DNA of 45,758 bases from NCBI GenBank assembly GCA_009786535.1, contig WQRX01000017.1, positions 351 to 46,108 of the forward strand, given 5' to 3'. A model generated the notes under the pieces. It did no database searches. It worked only from the letters and a program-made list of their open reading frames with translations, and had not been told where the DNA came from. Made by a program: the position numbers and the translations under genes. The stretch is from Defluviitaleaceae bacterium (GTDB taxonomy: Bacteria; Bacillota; Clostridia; Lachnospirales; WQUN01). Positions 7,833 through 15,685 of this stretch are shown here, in pieces (position 1 is the first letter of the stretch; every line of letters starts with the position of its first letter).

Positions 7833-8822
7833 TGTGTAGCTGACAATCAGCATTTCTACGCCCAACTCTGCATCTACGCGTCCTGTTTTTATGCGCAGGT
7901 CGGTATCTTGGCAGTCGGCAAGTGCGTTGACTAAGCGTTCGGTGGTATAACGTTTCGCTTGTGAAAGGGCTTCATCAATCATAAAAGGGCGCAGCCCAAA
8001 TTCCCCTGCCATGGAAGCGCGGGGGATTTTTTTGTCGTTCGCGCATTTGCATTGCAAAAGAATGCGGAACTGCCGTATTAACATGGCAAGTATCATAAAA
8101 GGCGATTCTTTCATGTGAAGCATGTTTGAATATAGCGTTAGCGCGTTGCCTGTATTGCCCTTGCCCATTGCGGCAAGCAAATCGAAAACACGGGTTTGCA
8201 GCGTGGGGGTGCAAAGCTCGTTGATGTCGGCGGCTTCGATAGACGGGCGTTGGCCCGCATAGGCGATTAGCTTGTCAATTTCGGTAACCAGCGCCGTCAT
8301 ATTATGTGCGGAAAATCGCATGAGTTGTTCCGCAACGGCGGGCGCAACGGTCTTTCCCTTTTCGCGGAATTTTTTCATTACCCAGCGGGAAAGGTCCGGC
8401 GCGGCAAGGGGGGCGCAGTCTACTGCGCGCCCAATTTCCGCCACTTTTTTGTACAAACGCACGCGCTTGTCTACGTCGGTTTCTATAAAAATAAGTATCG
8501 TATCTTCGGGGATATTAGGCAAAAAATTTGCTAACGTTTCCGCATTGGATTTGCCTGTAGCGTTGCCTTCGTCTTTTTTAGAAGGCGCAAAAAGCTTGGA
8601 CTCGCGTATATATACCGCCCGTTTTTCCGCCAAAAAAGGAAACGCCTCCGCCGCAAGAATAATTTCCGCGGGGGGTGCGTTTCCGTCAAAAACATCTTTG
8701 TCGCAGCCTTCGCCCAGCGCATTTGCATAATACGAAACGAGATACCGCTCGTCGCCGTATAACAAATACACCCGTTTTAGCTGTCCGTTTTTAATATCTG
8801 CTTGCAGTGCCTTCGTTTCCAT
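7827..8822 (-). CDS. holA: DNA polymerase III delta subunit
   Basis: This 331-residue protein has the HolA architecture: an N-terminal Walker-like fold without a true P loop (VYLLYGDERYLVSYYANAL), the ILIFIETDVDKR strand, a central AAA+-type segment (LSRWVMKKFREKGKTV...LMRFSAHNMTALVTEIDKLIAYAG), and the C-terminal collar region (VFDLLAAMGKGNTGNALTLY). It is the clamp-loader subunit that opens the beta sliding clamp. The ATG at 8822 has a G-rich site upstream; the frame to 8882 is rejected. Length is close to the usual 330-350. It is divergent from pyrH with a 141-bp gap in which I see no convincing promoter. Confidence 0.9.
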   Translation of the reverse strand: METKALQADIKNGQLKRVYLLYGDERYLVSYYANALGEGCDKDVFDGNAPPAEIILAAEAFPFLAEKRAVYIRESKLFAPSKKDEGNATGKSNAETLANFLPNIPEDTILIFIETDVDKRVRLYKKVAEIGRAVDCAPLAAPDLSRWVMKKFREKGKTVAPAVAEQLMRFSAHNMTALVTEIDKLIAYAGQRPSIEAADINELCTPTLQTRVFDLLAAMGKGNTGNALTLYSNMLHMKESPFMILAMLIRQFRILLQCKCANDKKIPRASMAGEFGLRPFMIDEALSQAKRYTTERLVNALADCQDTDLRIKTGRVDAELGVEMLIVSYTL

Positions 8823-8963
8823 AAAAACCCCCTGCAAATAGTAACGCATTGACAGTGAAAAAGCAATTTGCCCCGTAGCCAAAGGCGGTATGCAACTTTA
8901 AAGTGTAAAAACGTAGCATTTTTGTAGTACGTATGTTATATTTTTACAAATGGAGGACTGCCC

Positions 8964-9734
8964 ATGTTTAAGCGCACGGTAATAAAACTAAGCGGCGAAG
9001 CGATTGGCTGTAGCGAAAGCCCGTCGGGTTATAACGACGAAGTGATTAATAACATCTTGCGGCAAATACGGCATGTAATGCAAGCGGGTACGGAGGTGGC
9101 GCTGGTGGTCGGCGGCGGCAATTTGTGGCGCGGGCGTTCGGCAAGCCCCGAAATGGATAGGGTTAAAGCCGATAACATTGGAATGCTTGCCACGGTTATG
9201 AACGCGCTGTATTTAGCCGACATGTGCCGAAGACAGGATATGAAAGCCCAAGTGGTAACGCCCATCACCATTGGGCGGCTTACCACGGTGTATGAAAAAG
9301 AGCGCGTATTAGACATGATGGCGGAAAAAACCGTGGTCATTAACGCCGCCGGGGTAGGGCATCCGTTTTTTTCTACCGACACGGTAACGGCGCTGAGAGC
9401 GGCAGAGCTGGAGGCGGACTGCGTACTGTACGCAAAAAATATCGACGGTGTATACACCTGCGACCCATTAAAAAATAAAAAAGCGTGCAAATACCGAAAC
9501 CTTTCCTACGCGACGGCAATTAAACAAAGCTTAGGCGCGGCGGATATGGCGGCACTGCACCTTTCTGCGGAGGCGGAAATTCCGTCATATGTGTTTAGTT
9601 TAAACAAGCCCGATAGTATTGTATTAGCCTGTGGCTACCCCAATAGCGGGAGCTTAGAGGGCACATATATCTCATTTAACGAGGAGGAAGATTTTTATGC
9701 CGGCAGGTGGAGCGAAACGCCCCGAGAGCAATAA
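8964..9734 (+). CDS. pyrH: UMP kinase
   Basis: PyrH phosphorylates UMP to UDP with ATP in the cytoplasm. The sequence shows the amino-acid-kinase fold signatures: VIKLSGEAIG at the N-terminus, VVGGGNLWRG in the nucleotide/phosphate-binding loop, ADNIGMLATVMNAL, and the FFSTDTVTALRAAELEADC and AKNIDGVYTCDP segments of the ATP-binding half. The ATG at 8964 follows a tggagga site. At 256 residues it is longer than the usual ~240 because of an acidic tail after the normal C-terminus (ISFNEEEDFYAG...) that overlaps the frr start. It leads the forward operon, but the usual upstream rpsB-tsf pair is absent. Confidence 0.95.
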   Translation: MFKRTVIKLSGEAIGCSESPSGYNDEVINNILRQIRHVMQAGTEVALVVGGGNLWRGRSASPEMDRVKADNIGMLATVMNALYLADMCRRQDMKAQVVTPITIGRLTTVYEKERVLDMMAEKTVVINAAGVGHPFFSTDTVTALRAAELEADCVLYAKNIDGVYTCDPLKNKKACKYRNLSYATAIKQSLGAADMAALHLSAEAEIPSYVFSLNKPDSIVLACGYPNSGSLEGTYISFNEEEDFYAGRWSETPREQ

Positions 9735-10308
9735 ACGAAGCGAGAACGTGCAGCGTTCCGATATGACAAACGCCTATGAAGAACGGATGAAAAAATCCGT
9801 AACCGCTTTGGAAAGCGAGTTCGAAACCATTAGGGTGGGACGCGCCAATCCCCGTGTGCTGGATAAGCTTACGGTCAATTACTACGGTACGGAAACGCCC
9901 CTTTCCCAAGTGGGCAACATTACCGTACCCGAGCCGCGGATGCTTCAAATTGCCCCGTGGGAAGCAAATATGCTAAAGGAAATTGAGAAGGCGATACAGG
10001 CAAGCGACCTTGGGCTAAATCCAACCAATGACGGTAAGGTAATTCGCCTAATCTTTCCGGAGCTTACGGAGGAACGCCGCAAGCAACTGGCAAAAGACGT
10101 GAAGAAGAAGGGCGAAGATTCGAAGGTTGCGATACGCAATATACGGCGCGACGCGGTAGACGCCTTTAAAAAAGCACAAAAATCTTCGGACATTACCGAG
10201 GACGATTTAAAAGGCTTGGAATTGGAAATTCAAAACCTAACAGACAAATATGTAGGCGAGTTAGATAAGCGCATGGACGCAAAAACGAAAGAGATAATGA
10301 CGGTATAA
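9697..10308 (+). CDS. frr: Ribosome recycling factor
   Basis: RRF, with EF-G, splits post-termination ribosomes. The sequence matches the family through ESEFETIRVGRANPRVLD, the central VPEPRMLQIAPW hinge region, the NDGKVIRLIFPELTEERRKQL motif and the C-terminal three-helix bundle. The ATG at 9697 has a strong gaggagg site nine bases upstream and gives 203 residues, with about 22 non-conserved residues before the family's usual start. An ATG at 9763 would give a normal-length 181-residue protein but has no clear ribosome site. The 9697 start overlaps pyrH by 38 bp in another frame. The stop overlaps the uppS ATG. Confidence 0.95.
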   Translation: MPAGGAKRPESNKRSENVQRSDMTNAYEERMKKSVTALESEFETIRVGRANPRVLDKLTVNYYGTETPLSQVGNITVPEPRMLQIAPWEANMLKEIEKAIQASDLGLNPTNDGKVIRLIFPELTEERRKQLAKDVKKKGEDSKVAIRNIRRDAVDAFKKAQKSSDITEDDLKGLELEIQNLTDKYVGELDKRMDAKTKEIMTV

Positions 10309-11018
10309 TGTCCGATTTGGTGAATATTCCGCAGCACATCGCCATTGTAATGGACGGTAACGGACGCTGGGCCTCTAAACGGTTGTTGCCCCACAACGCG
10401 GGACACCGCGCGGGGGCTCAAAATTTGCGAACCCTTTCCGAAGCGGTGGAAAAGTTGGGGGTCGCGCACCTTACTGTGTATGCACTAAGCACAGAGAATT
10501 GGTCGCGCCCCGAAAAAGAAGTGCAGGGCTTAATTAAACTGATGCACGAATATTTTCAGCAATATATCGACGACAGCAAAAAAAATAATATGCGTATGTC
10601 TTTCATTGGGGATATATCGCGGTTCGAGCCTGATTTGCAGCAAAAAATCGAAACCCTGCGTACCCTCACGCGCAACAAGACAGGACTTCACGTTACCCTT
10701 GCGATAAACTACGGCGGGCGCGACGAATTGGTACGCGCCGCACGAAAATTGGCGCAAGATGCCGCGAATGGAACTGTAGACCCCGCGCATATAAATGAAG
10801 AAGCTCTTGTGCGCAGGCTGGACGGCTTTCCAACCCCGTATCCCGATTTATTAATTCGCACGGGTGGCGAAAAGCGTATAAGCAATTTCCTGTTATGGCA
10901 GCTTGCATACGCGGAAATGTATTTTTCGGACGTGTTATTCCCCGATTTTGGCGTAAAGGACTTGCAAGCGGCATTGGATTGGTACGGCGGAAGGTCGAGG
11001 CGGTTTGGTGGAAGGTAA
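10308..11018 (+). CDS. uppS: Isoprenyl (undecaprenyl diphosphate) synthase
   Basis: This cis-prenyltransferase condenses FPP with isopentenyl diphosphates to make the C55 lipid carrier for cell-wall synthesis. The 236 residues contain the HIAIVMDGNGRWA motif with the catalytic Asp, the HRAGAQNLR segment, LSTENWSRP, and the closing RTGGEKRISNFLLWQ and EMYFSDVLFPDF signatures. The ATG shares one base with the frr TAA, and cdsA follows without a gap, so translation is probably coupled. The product lies just upstream of cdsA in the classic frr-uppS-cdsA order. Confidence 0.95.
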   Translation: MSDLVNIPQHIAIVMDGNGRWASKRLLPHNAGHRAGAQNLRTLSEAVEKLGVAHLTVYALSTENWSRPEKEVQGLIKLMHEYFQQYIDDSKKNNMRMSFIGDISRFEPDLQQKIETLRTLTRNKTGLHVTLAINYGGRDELVRAARKLAQDAANGTVDPAHINEEALVRRLDGFPTPYPDLLIRTGGEKRISNFLLWQLAYAEMYFSDVLFPDFGVKDLQAALDWYGGRSRRFGGR

Positions 11019-11858
11019 ATGAACGTAGTAAAACGTGTGTTAACCGCAATAGTGGGTTTGCCGCTGGTCATTGGGTTGGTTCACCTTGGCGGGCTTTTGA
11101 TGCTTATTGTCTGTGGTATTGTTGCGCTCATTGGTTTGCGCGAGGTGTACCTTGCCTTTAGCAAGAAGGATAAGCCCATACACCTGGTGGGCTACATTGC
11201 CACCATGGGGTATTACACCGCCATCTATTTGTTTGGTCCCGGGTATTGGCTGTTAATTAGCCTAACGTTATTTATTATTGCCGTGCAAAGCTGCTTGGTT
11301 ATTTTCTTTAAAGAATTGCCCTTGGAAGATGCCGTAACCGTGGTGTACGGCTTTTTGTATGTGCCGTTTTTGCTGTCCTTCATCGTACTGGTGCGCGAGC
11401 ATGAAGCGCTTGGCGCCTTCTATGTATGGCTTATTTTTACCAGCTCGTTTGGGTGCGACACCTTTGCGTATATTACGGGCATGACGCTGGGCAAGCGCAA
11501 ATTAACGGGTACGCCAAGCCCCTCCAAGTCGCTGGAAGGACTGATTGGCGGTGTGCTTGGTGCAACGCTGCTTGGCTTTTTATTTGGGCTTTTTGTTACG
11601 CGCTTTACCTCGGCAGCGGTGGGCGGGTATTTTGTGATAAATGCGGCGGTGATTTCGTTTATCGGCGCGGGTTTCTCCATTGTGGGGGATATGGCGGCGT
11701 CGGCGATAAAGCGGCACACGGGTATCAAGGACTTTGGCAATATTTTCCCGGGTCATGGCGGTGTGCTTGACCGTACCGACTCGATTATCGTAGTTGCGCC
11801 CATTGTGTACCTTGTTATTATTATGCTAATCCGCGTACCTGTGTGGCCATGGATGTGA
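11019..11858 (+). CDS. cdsA: Phosphatidate cytidylyltransferase
   Basis: CdsA makes CDP-diacylglycerol from phosphatidate and CTP, the branch point of phospholipid synthesis, in the cytoplasmic membrane. The 279-residue protein has about seven hydrophobic segments and the CdsA signature near the C-terminus: SIVGDMAASAIKRHTGIKDFGNI followed by PGHGGVLDRTDSI, containing the conserved Asp and Lys residues. FGCDTFAYITGMTLGKRKL is the central conserved motif. It starts directly after the uppS stop and its TGA lies 2 bp before the favoured dxr ATG. Confidence 0.95.
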   Translation: MNVVKRVLTAIVGLPLVIGLVHLGGLLMLIVCGIVALIGLREVYLAFSKKDKPIHLVGYIATMGYYTAIYLFGPGYWLLISLTLFIIAVQSCLVIFFKELPLEDAVTVVYGFLYVPFLLSFIVLVREHEALGAFYVWLIFTSSFGCDTFAYITGMTLGKRKLTGTPSPSKSLEGLIGGVLGATLLGFLFGLFVTRFTSAAVGGYFVINAAVISFIGAGFSIVGDMAASAIKRHTGIKDFGNIFPGHGGVLDRTDSIIVVAPIVYLVIIMLIRVPVWPWM

Positions 11859-11860
11859 AA

Positions 11861-12997
11861 ATGCGGGGTATCGCGGTGTTAGGTGCTACGGGGTCAATCG
11901 GTACGCAAACGCTGGATGCGGTGCGCACCTGTTTGCCCCATTTTCGCGTTAAGGCGTTAACGGGCTACGCAAATGTGGATTTGCTGGCACAATTGGTAAA
12001 AGAATTTTCGCCCGAAATTGTGTGGGTACCCGAAGAAAAAATAGAGCCGTTACGCGTGTTGCTCGCCAATTTTTCCTGCGAAATTGTAACGGGCGAAGAA
12101 GGCTTACACACCTGCGCCACCTTGGAGGGCGTAGACATTGTAGTAAACGCGCTGGTGGGGCGTGCGGGGCTTGCGCCAACCCTTGCTGCAATACATGCGG
12201 GTAAGCATGTAGCCCTCGCCAATAAGGAAAGTCTTGTAACCGCGGGCGGGCTGATTATGCCCCTGGCGCGGGAAAAAGGCGTGCGCATCACGCCAATAGA
12301 CAGTGAACATTCCGCCATATGGCAGTGCTTAGCGGGTAATGAAAACAATGCTGTGGAAAAAATTATCCTCACTGCTTCGGGCGGACCGTTCCGTACATGG
12401 GAGCGCTCCCAAATTTCCGTTGCCACCGCTTCGCACGCTTTAAAGCACCCCAACTGGAACATGGGTGCAAAAATAACCATAGACAGCGCGACCCTCATGA
12501 ACAAAGGACTGGAGTACATAGAAGCGCTGTGGCTTTTTGACCTTTCCCCCGCGCAAATTGAAATTGTGGTACACCCGCAAAGCATCGTCCATTCCATGGT
12601 GCAATTTGCCGACGGCTCAATTATGGCGCAGCTTGGCTTACCCGACATGCGCTTGCCCATTTTATATGCACTAACCGCGCCCGCCCGCGTTTTTAACACC
12701 TTTCCCCGCCTAAACTTACTCGCGCACCCCACCTTAACCTTTGAACCCCCCGACCAAGAACGCTTCCCCTGCTTAGCCTTAGCCAAACGCGCTTTCGAAA
12801 TGGGCGGTACCGCGCCCGCCGTGCTAAACTATGCAAACGAGCTTGCTGTAGCCCGCTTTTTGCGCGGCGCGATTAGCTTCTACGATATTTCGGCGATAAT
12901 AGGACAGGCGCTGGATGCATACACTGTAAAGCCGTTGTCATGCGCCGAAGATATATGGGAAGCAGAGGCGTGGGTTTATGAAAGATTGAAAGATTAA
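11861..12997 (+). CDS. dxr: 1-deoxy-D-xylulose 5-phosphate reductoisomerase
   Basis: Dxr converts DXP to 2-C-methyl-erythritol 4-phosphate with NADPH, the committed MEP-pathway step. Visible motifs are the nucleotide-binding loop IAVLGATGSIGTQTLDAV at the N-terminus, ALANKESLVTAGG, the metal site ITPIDSEHSAIWQCL, LTASGGPFR, and the ATLMNKGLEYIEA/WLF segment. The ATG at 11861 gives a 378-residue protein with the family's usual beginning; ATG 11849 and GTG 11843 are in frame and would overlap cdsA, so a 4-6 residue longer form is possible. An imperfect hairpin without a T tract (12998-13021) separates it from rseP. Confidence 0.95.
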   Translation: MRGIAVLGATGSIGTQTLDAVRTCLPHFRVKALTGYANVDLLAQLVKEFSPEIVWVPEEKIEPLRVLLANFSCEIVTGEEGLHTCATLEGVDIVVNALVGRAGLAPTLAAIHAGKHVALANKESLVTAGGLIMPLAREKGVRITPIDSEHSAIWQCLAGNENNAVEKIILTASGGPFRTWERSQISVATASHALKHPNWNMGAKITIDSATLMNKGLEYIEALWLFDLSPAQIEIVVHPQSIVHSMVQFADGSIMAQLGLPDMRLPILYALTAPARVFNTFPRLNLLAHPTLTFEPPDQERFPCLALAKRAFEMGGTAPAVLNYANELAVARFLRGAISFYDISAIIGQALDAYTVKPLSCAEDIWEAEAWVYERLKD

Positions 12998-13055
12998 AAC
13001 CATGGGGCTTTGCCCACGGTTCCTAATTTCTTGACCTTTAAAGGAGCAATCATTT

Positions 13056-14180
13056 ATGTCAACTTTAATCCCGATTTTAATCTTTATCCTAATCCTGGGC
13101 ATCGTGGTATTTGTGCATGAAATGGGGCATTACCTTGCGGCGCGGCGCGCAGGGGTATATGTAGAAGAATTTGCGCTGGGCATGGGGCCGTTGCTCTTTG
13201 GCTTTCACGGTAAGCCCGTTACGCACATGGGGGAGCGAACGCTGTATTCGGTGCGGCTATTTCCCATCGGCGGGTTTTGTAAAATGCGGGGCAATGACGA
13301 GGAAAGCGACGCAGATGACCCGTATTCGCTGAATAATAAAACGATAAAACAGCGTGCGCTGGTAATGGCGGGCGGCTCGTTTATGAACTTTTTGATGGCG
13401 TTTATACTGTTTTTTGTGTTGACAATGCTTACGGGTTATCTGGTGGCGGAAGTGCGCGGTCTGCAGGAAGGCTTCCCCGCGTATGAATCGGGTCTGCAGG
13501 TGGGCGACCGCATTACACACATTAACGGCAACCGCGTAACGCTGTACGCCAATTTTGAACTGCAAATGGAATTTTCGGGCGGGCAGCCGCTCGATGTACG
13601 GTTTGTGCGTGACGGCGTGCGGCACAATATTACGGTTACGCCCGTACAAGTGGTGCGGACAGACGGAAGCATCGCGTATCGGCTGGGCTTTCGCCCCGAC
13701 TTTCGGTATGGTTTGTTGGAAACGCCCGGCGAAGGCTTTCGACGGGTGGGCGTATGGAGCAGTGTTACCAATGCCGCCGAAATGATGGTATTTAATATTC
13801 GCATACCGTTTACGATTCTTGCACGGTGGCTTACGAATGAGCCAATCCCCGACGGGGCAGGGGCAATGGGGCCTATTGGTATGGCAGGGCAGGTAACGCA
13901 AATTTACCAAAGGGCGATACAGCATAGCGTGCTGGACATGGTGCTGGATATGTTATTTTTTACCGCGCTGATAAATGCCGCGCTGGGGCTGATGAATTTG
14001 CTGCCCATTCCCGCGCTGGACGGCGCACGGCTGGTTTTCTTGGCTATCGAAGGCATTCGGCGTAAGCCTATCCCCCCCGAGCGCGAGGGTATGGTACATC
14101 TCGCGGGCTTTGCGCTAATGATAGGGCTTGCCATTTTTATTGCCTATCGTGACATTGTACGGCTAACGGGTGGGGTATGA
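13056..14180 (+). CDS. rseP: RIP metalloprotease, site-2 protease
   Basis: This intramembrane zinc protease cleaves membrane-bound anti-sigma factors or signal-peptide remnants. The 374-residue protein has HEMGH (the HExxH motif, within VFVHEMGHYLAARRAGV) in the first membrane segment, a PDZ domain in the middle (VAEVRGLQEGFPAYESGLQVGDRI), and the second active-site motif NLLPIPALDGARL supplying the third zinc ligand Asp. The ATG at 13056 follows an aaaggagc site. It overlaps ispG by 4 bp (ATGA). The dxr-rseP-ispG order is standard in Clostridia. Confidence 0.95.
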   Translation: MSTLIPILIFILILGIVVFVHEMGHYLAARRAGVYVEEFALGMGPLLFGFHGKPVTHMGERTLYSVRLFPIGGFCKMRGNDEESDADDPYSLNNKTIKQRALVMAGGSFMNFLMAFILFFVLTMLTGYLVAEVRGLQEGFPAYESGLQVGDRITHINGNRVTLYANFELQMEFSGGQPLDVRFVRDGVRHNITVTPVQVVRTDGSIAYRLGFRPDFRYGLLETPGEGFRRVGVWSSVTNAAEMMVFNIRIPFTILARWLTNEPIPDGAGAMGPIGMAGQVTQIYQRAIQHSVLDMVLDMLFFTALINAALGLMNLLPIPALDGARLVFLAIEGIRRKPIPPEREGMVHLAGFALMIGLAIFIAYRDIVRLTGGV

Positions 14181-15247
14181 TAACGCGGGATAAAACGCGC
14201 GTAGTACACATTGGAGGGGTTCCCGTCGGCGGCGGAAACCCCATTGTTGTGCAGTCAATGACAAACACGAACACGCGTAATATCGAAGCCACCGTAGCGC
14301 AAATTCACGCCTTGGAAGAAGCGGGTTGCGAAATTGTGCGTGTAGCCGTACCCGATACCGAGGCCGCCGACGCCCTGCGCGAAATTAAAAAAGCAATACA
14401 TATCCCGCTGGTTGCGGATATCCATTTTGACCATCGCCTAGCCCTCGCCGCAATAAAAAACGGCGCGGACAAGCTGCGCATTAACCCGGGCAATATCGGT
14501 GGCGAAGCCCGCGTGCGGGCGGTTGCCCAAGCCGCAAAGGCTGCGCAAATCCCCATTCGCGTTGGGGTAAACGGCGGCTCGCTGGAAAAAGAAATCCTTG
14601 CAAAATACAACGGCGTAACCGCCGAAGGGCTTGCAGAATCCGCCCTTTTAAACGTTGCGCAATTAGAACGCAACGGCTTTAACAATATTGTGGTTAGCGT
14701 AAAGGCGAGCAGTATCCCCTTGCTTGTTACCTCCCACAAAATACTTGCGGAAAAAATCCCCTATCCCCTGCACATCGGCTTAACGGAAGCGGGCACGCCG
14801 CAAAAGGGTACAATCCGCTCCGCCGCCGCCATGGGGGCGCTGCTTTCCATGGGCATTGGCGACACAATTCGCATCTCTCTCGCAGGCGACCCAACGGCAG
14901 AAATCCCCGCCGCGCGCGAAATTTTAGCCGCAATGGGCTTGCGCCCCTATGGTGTACACGTTATCGCCTGCCCCACCTGCGGGCGTTGTAAAATAGACGT
15001 CGCCGCCCTTGCCGCCCGTATAGAAGCGCGCACCGCCCACATAAAAAAGCCCCTAACTATTGCCGTTATGGGCTGTGAAGTAAACGGCCCGGGCGAAGCC
15101 CGCGAAGCGGACATAGGCATCACAGGGGGGAAAGGGGTAGGACTGCTTTTTAAAAAAGGGGAGGTTTATGATAAACTTCCGGAAAGCGAACTAGAGGATG
15201 CGTTGCTTGCGGAGCTTAGGGCAATTGACATAACGCCCATTATTTAA
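14177..15247 (+). CDS. ispG: 4-hydroxy-3-methylbut-2-en-1-yl diphosphate synthase
   Basis: IspG is a [4Fe-4S] enzyme that converts MEcPP to HMBPP in the MEP pathway. The 356 residues show VQSMTNTNTRN at the N-terminus, ADIHFDHRLAL, RINPGNIGG, RVGVNGGSLE, and the cluster-binding cysteines in ACPTCGRC and in VMGCEVNGPGEA. The ATG overlaps the rseP stop (ATGA), so the two are coupled. It ends the forward operon; no clear terminator follows, and the accessory peptide locus begins 56 bp later with its own promoter. Confidence 0.95.
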   Translation: MITRDKTRVVHIGGVPVGGGNPIVVQSMTNTNTRNIEATVAQIHALEEAGCEIVRVAVPDTEAADALREIKKAIHIPLVADIHFDHRLALAAIKNGADKLRINPGNIGGEARVRAVAQAAKAAQIPIRVGVNGGSLEKEILAKYNGVTAEGLAESALLNVAQLERNGFNNIVVSVKASSIPLLVTSHKILAEKIPYPLHIGLTEAGTPQKGTIRSAAAMGALLSMGIGDTIRISLAGDPTAEIPAAREILAAMGLRPYGVHVIACPTCGRCKIDVAALAARIEARTAHIKKPLTIAVMGCEVNGPGEAREADIGITGGKGVGLLFKKGEVYDKLPESELEDALLAELRAIDITPII

Positions 15248-15280
15248 CAGGTTTGTTTTGCGCATCAAGTGTGTAAAACA

Positions 15281-15298
15281 TACATATTTATTTTTTTA
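15281..15298 (+). repeat. 18-bp repeat, copy 1 (upstream of precursor 1)
   Basis: The sequence tacatatttattttttta occurs here and again, identically, at 17433-17450 upstream of the second metallopeptidase-like gene. Here it lies immediately upstream of a strong -35 box, where an AT-rich UP element or regulator site would sit. Confidence 0.6.
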
Positions 15299-15302
15299 CA
15301 TC

Positions 15303-15331
15303 TTGACGTTAAATAACTTTTAGTGTATCTT
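15303..15331 (+). promoter_or_regulatory. Sigma-A type promoter of the precursor peptide 1 transcript
   Basis: TTGACG (15303-15308) and TATCTT (15326-15331) are 17 bp apart, with an AT-rich tract just upstream. Predicted transcription starts near 15338, giving a ~90-nt leader before the precursor ATG. Confidence 0.65.
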
Positions 15332-15430
15332 GTAAACATGAGAAGTGTAGCGAACGTGTTGCGCGCCAACCAAAGCAAGTACATTCCGCATTTAAAAACA
15401 AAAAACACAAATGTGAGAGGAGTGTGTCAA

Positions 15431-15625
15431 ATGACACCTATTATTGATTTAAACTACGGGCAACCCAAAACTACATCCTGTGATGATGGATTTGTGGGCT
15501 TTGCTCCAACCTCAGAAACCTATAGCTGGTATTGCCCCGGTGGTGGGGGTACACCTGTGATTGTTGACCCCCCGACTCGCGGTCCCGGTCCCGGTCCCGT
15601 TGAACCTCCCACCTACCAGCCGTAA
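15431..15625 (+). CDS. RiPP precursor peptide 1 (64 aa, Pro/Gly-rich core)
   Basis: The 64-residue peptide begins MTPIIDLNYGQ, which matches the M-K-P-I-I-E leader of the two other small peptides of this locus. It has two cysteines (17 and 35), aromatic residues around YSWYC, a GGGG run (37-40), and a C-terminal tail of repeated GP/PP units (RGPGPGPVEPP). The ATG at 15431 is chosen because gagaggag lies eight bases upstream; an in-frame ATG at 15338 lies at the predicted transcription start and has no ribosome site. No modification enzyme is adjacent, so if it is modified the radical SAM enzymes 8-12 kb downstream would act in trans. Precursor status is inferred from size, leader similarity, composition and context. 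Confidence 0.65.
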   Translation: MTPIIDLNYGQPKTTSCDDGFVGFAPTSETYSWYCPGGGGTPVIVDPPTRGPGPGPVEPPTYQP

Positions 15626-15685
15626 GTATTAACCAACAATTGCTGCGCTTCTCATACTTTATTATCATATGTAGGTGGTGAATAA

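Noticed and set aside
12998..13021. Hairpin between dxr and rseP as a terminator
   Set aside because: The stem has a mismatch and no T tract follows; the operon probably continues into rseP.
15338..15430. N-terminal extension of precursor 1 from an in-frame ATG at 15338
   Set aside because: It coincides with the predicted transcription start, has no ribosome site, and the gagaggag site before 15431 fits the shared leader start.
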